NCBI GenBank assembly: GCA_004352715.1
Contig: SCFE01000002.1
Coordinates: 2,346,216 to 2,410,215 of the forward strand
Reading direction: 5' to 3'
DNA length: 64,000 bases
Source of the DNA: Hofstenia miamia
Lineage: Eukaryota; Xenacoelomorpha; Acoela
The position numbers and the translations under genes are program-made. Below are positions 61,796 to 64,000 of this stretch, one piece after another; position 1 is the first letter of the stretch; each line of letters opens with the position of its first letter. A model generated the notes under the pieces. The model was not told where the DNA came from. It ran no database searches and saw only the letters and a list, made by a program, of their open reading frames with translations.

Positions 61796-62111
61796 TATAA
61801 TTCAGTTCATTCTTTAATTATTGAATTTAATATTTTCCTTCCATTTTTTCTTTCGCACTAACAGTAATCAACATTAACAATAGCAACCATATTATAGTGA
61901 AGACCATGCACTTGTTGAAAAAAATATTCATAAATTGAGCAAAAAAAATTTAAAAATAGCTTATGAATTCTCATAAAAGTTTCAAAAATTTCACGAAGTC
62001 TCACTCGAGCACTACAACTTTTGAGTAGTAATCTTAAGTTTAATTGAGTTGATAGGTGAAAATCTTTCTTCCACTTCTAGTACTCCTTTACGAAACTAAA
62101 TACCGCAAATA
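61796..62111. other. non-coding sequence, nothing recognised
   Basis: AT-rich; no supported feature. Confidence 0.5.
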
Positions 62112-62445
62112 TTCAAATTTACATCTCAATTAGCCATGTAATGGGATGTGTACAAGATTATACGACCGAAATTTCAGAAACCTCTGAATAAATTCTTACA
62201 AAAAAATGTGAGTATACTAAGTTTTTCATGCGGAATACGATTTTTGTGTTATATTTTACATACCGTGCATATTTACTAACATAGTTTTAGGGGGCCCTTT
62301 ACAGGGTCATAGAATGAAAATGCAATTTCATATATAAAAATTGTACAGAAATTTGAACCTAATTGCAAAAAATCAAAGCTATAGTGTTCATCACTGTAAA
62401 AAATTTGTTCAAGTTATGTGTCCGAGAACTTTTGCACACCACTGT
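62112..62445 (-). repeat. dispersed repeat R2, copy 2 (Tc1-like end)
   Basis: Reverse complement of 10139-10480. The end at 62445 reads, inverted, CAGTGGTGTGCAAAAGTT then CTCGGACAC, a typical Tc1-like terminus next to TA. The opposite terminus was not located. Confidence 0.6.
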
Positions 62446-64000
62446 ACAATGAGTGAGCGTGGATATTAGGAGGCGCGCAGATGCTAAGAAGTTCTAAGAT
62501 GAAAAAATCCGCAACTACTGAAATTTCAAAATTATATTTTCAAAATTTATATTGTTACTAAATACGATATAATGGTAGATAGATTTGGTACGAGGCTGTG
62601 TTGCTAATGCGACCTTTACGGAAAATAAGTTACAATTGAGAAATGATGGGCTAAATGTCCGGCCTCGTAATTTGACCAATTTGTAAATTATTGTACATCA
62701 TCATTTCAGCATGACATCGTAGTAATGAAATACAACGCTCACCAATTGGCACACTTGTAGTGTAGTTGTTTATACTCTAGATCTGATTGACAAGCACTTA
62801 ACAGCTAATAACTATTGCCAGTACGGTATGATGTGTTACGAAATCCGTTCAGGACTATTTCTGCACTATCAGTATTAATTGCAGCGATACAATGCAAAAC
62901 GAATCGCACAGTGTAAAGCAAAATGTGTGTTATTACCAGGGACCTTAATTTTCGGCGGAAAAGTCGCACTTTTTACTAGACCGAAAAGGCAAAATTGAAA
63001 TAAATGTCAATTTTGTAAACAGTTAAAATGTTAATAGTTTTAAGGTCAAAATAATATTAAAATTTTACAAAATTTGGTAAAAAAAATTATGACTTTTTTT
63101 GGGGATCAAATTTCTAGATCAATTTTTTTGAAAGAGAGTCAATTTATAAATGATTTTTATAAAATACTCTTTAAAACCACATAATACAAAAATTTAGCAA
63201 CATTTTTTATTAGCAGAATATCAGACAGAATTTATGCGTTTTGCACTAAAATATATCAAAAAACGTTTATGCAGGAGTAAGCCTCTACTTATAAGCCTAG
63301 AACCTCATTTCTAATTCGATTAGCTTTTAAAAATATAAACTTCTTACAAATACTGAATGGCTTGGAAATTAGTTAAATAAGCATTATATTCTGCTGTTTT
63401 CATTAATAAATTACATTTGAAACTTCTTAATTTGATAGAGTCTTAACAAACAAACATTATGTACTAAATATTTTCGGTCTCTTCTGAAAGTCATAGAAAT
63501 TTTGCAAGCCTAGTTTCAAAGCCACAATAATCAAAATCTACTCGGGAACTCAAAGATCTACAGAGAGAGCGACTTTGATAAACTTTTTGTTACTCCTATG
63601 CTTTAATTGGATATTCCTTTGAATAAGCCAAGACATCCTGCAATCATCAAACAATTTCAATTATGTGGAAAGCAATTCCCATAACAGTGCTAGCATAGTG
63701 TTGTAACATTTACAAAAGTGGACGAGAGTAAAGCCCGCAACTGTAAGAAATTGAACATGAGCTAAGCAATTCTGATCGATACAGAAGCCGTCCCAACCCA
63801 TACAAAGTTGATGTGCATCGTTGTTAGAAGCTGCAAAATATTACACAGATAACTTCCAGGCAATGGAAAAGATTGCTAATGAATTTACTATAGAAGGCAT
63901 GAGACTGTTATTTTTAAATCAATTTATTTTAACTATTAAAATAGAGGTAAAGCCCATGCTACACGAACAACTTTTGTCGCCGATTTTTGTTGGCAACGAA
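62446..64000. other. non-coding sequence, nothing firm
   Basis: AT-rich. CAGGGACCTTAATTTTCGG at 62938-62956 could be one end of a hAT element whose other end is outside or decayed. No HMG-box exon found. Confidence 0.4.

Noticed and set aside
1-64000. tRNA, rRNA, CRISPR, operon or phage features
   Set aside because: None seen. Gene structure, introns and transposons are those of an animal genome.

Overview
The window is AT-rich animal DNA (about 70% A+T by eye). It carries widely spaced, spliced exons of one gene on the + strand, and large introns filled with decayed and non-autonomous DNA transposons. No operons, ribosome binding sites, tRNA or rRNA genes or CRISPR arrays were seen. The transposon set (piggyBac-like TTAA elements, mariner/Tc1, hAT) and the gene point to an invertebrate. 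An arthropod is my best guess, but the sequence does not settle the phylum.

The gene is capicua (cic), the HMG-box repressor of receptor tyrosine kinase/ERK signalling. Seven exons of the long isoform lie at 18702-18880, 22592-22881, 36425-36746, 37898-38080, 38122-38410, 53753-53902 and (less certain) 55534-55629, and all junctions agree in phase. They encode the long-isoform N-terminal Tudor-like region (DUF4819 type), the Cys/His block around [12 protein letters not shown] and [10 protein letters not shown], the SDSLDSG-like Ser/Pro linker, and the VYPWHxLVPYL segment that opens the part shared by both isoforms. The HMG box and C1 motif are not in the window and should lie downstream. A candidate first exon and promoter for the short isoform sit inside the 15 kb intron at about 48950-49061, in the right phase to splice to 53753.

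Region by region: 1-18.7 kb is upstream or intron-1 sequence with a TTAA-flanked MITE (2810-3691), a reverse-transcriptase relic (6480-6720), a small inverted-repeat element (7281-7445), an internally deleted mariner (10497-11459), a 2.5 kb near-identical direct duplication meeting at a single N (11707-16765), and a second TTAA element (17189-17710). 18.7-36.4 kb holds exons 1-2, a repeated copy of exon 2 bordered by Ns (probably an assembly artefact), a 1 kb gap, and a complete piggyBac-family transposon (30953-33802) with an intact 621-residue transposase antisense to cic. 36.4-38.4 kb is the densest exon cluster and has a 41-nt intron. 38.4-53.8 kb is one intron with a 1 kb gap, a long TA microsatellite, a hAT-like element and a Tc1-like MITE. 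53.8-64 kb holds the last exons, an internally deleted piggyBac relative (54635-55418), a hAT MITE (59127-59287) and a decayed third piggyBac relative (60133-61791).

The only functional units visible are cic and one possibly still-competent piggyBac element. No unknown multi-gene system was found.
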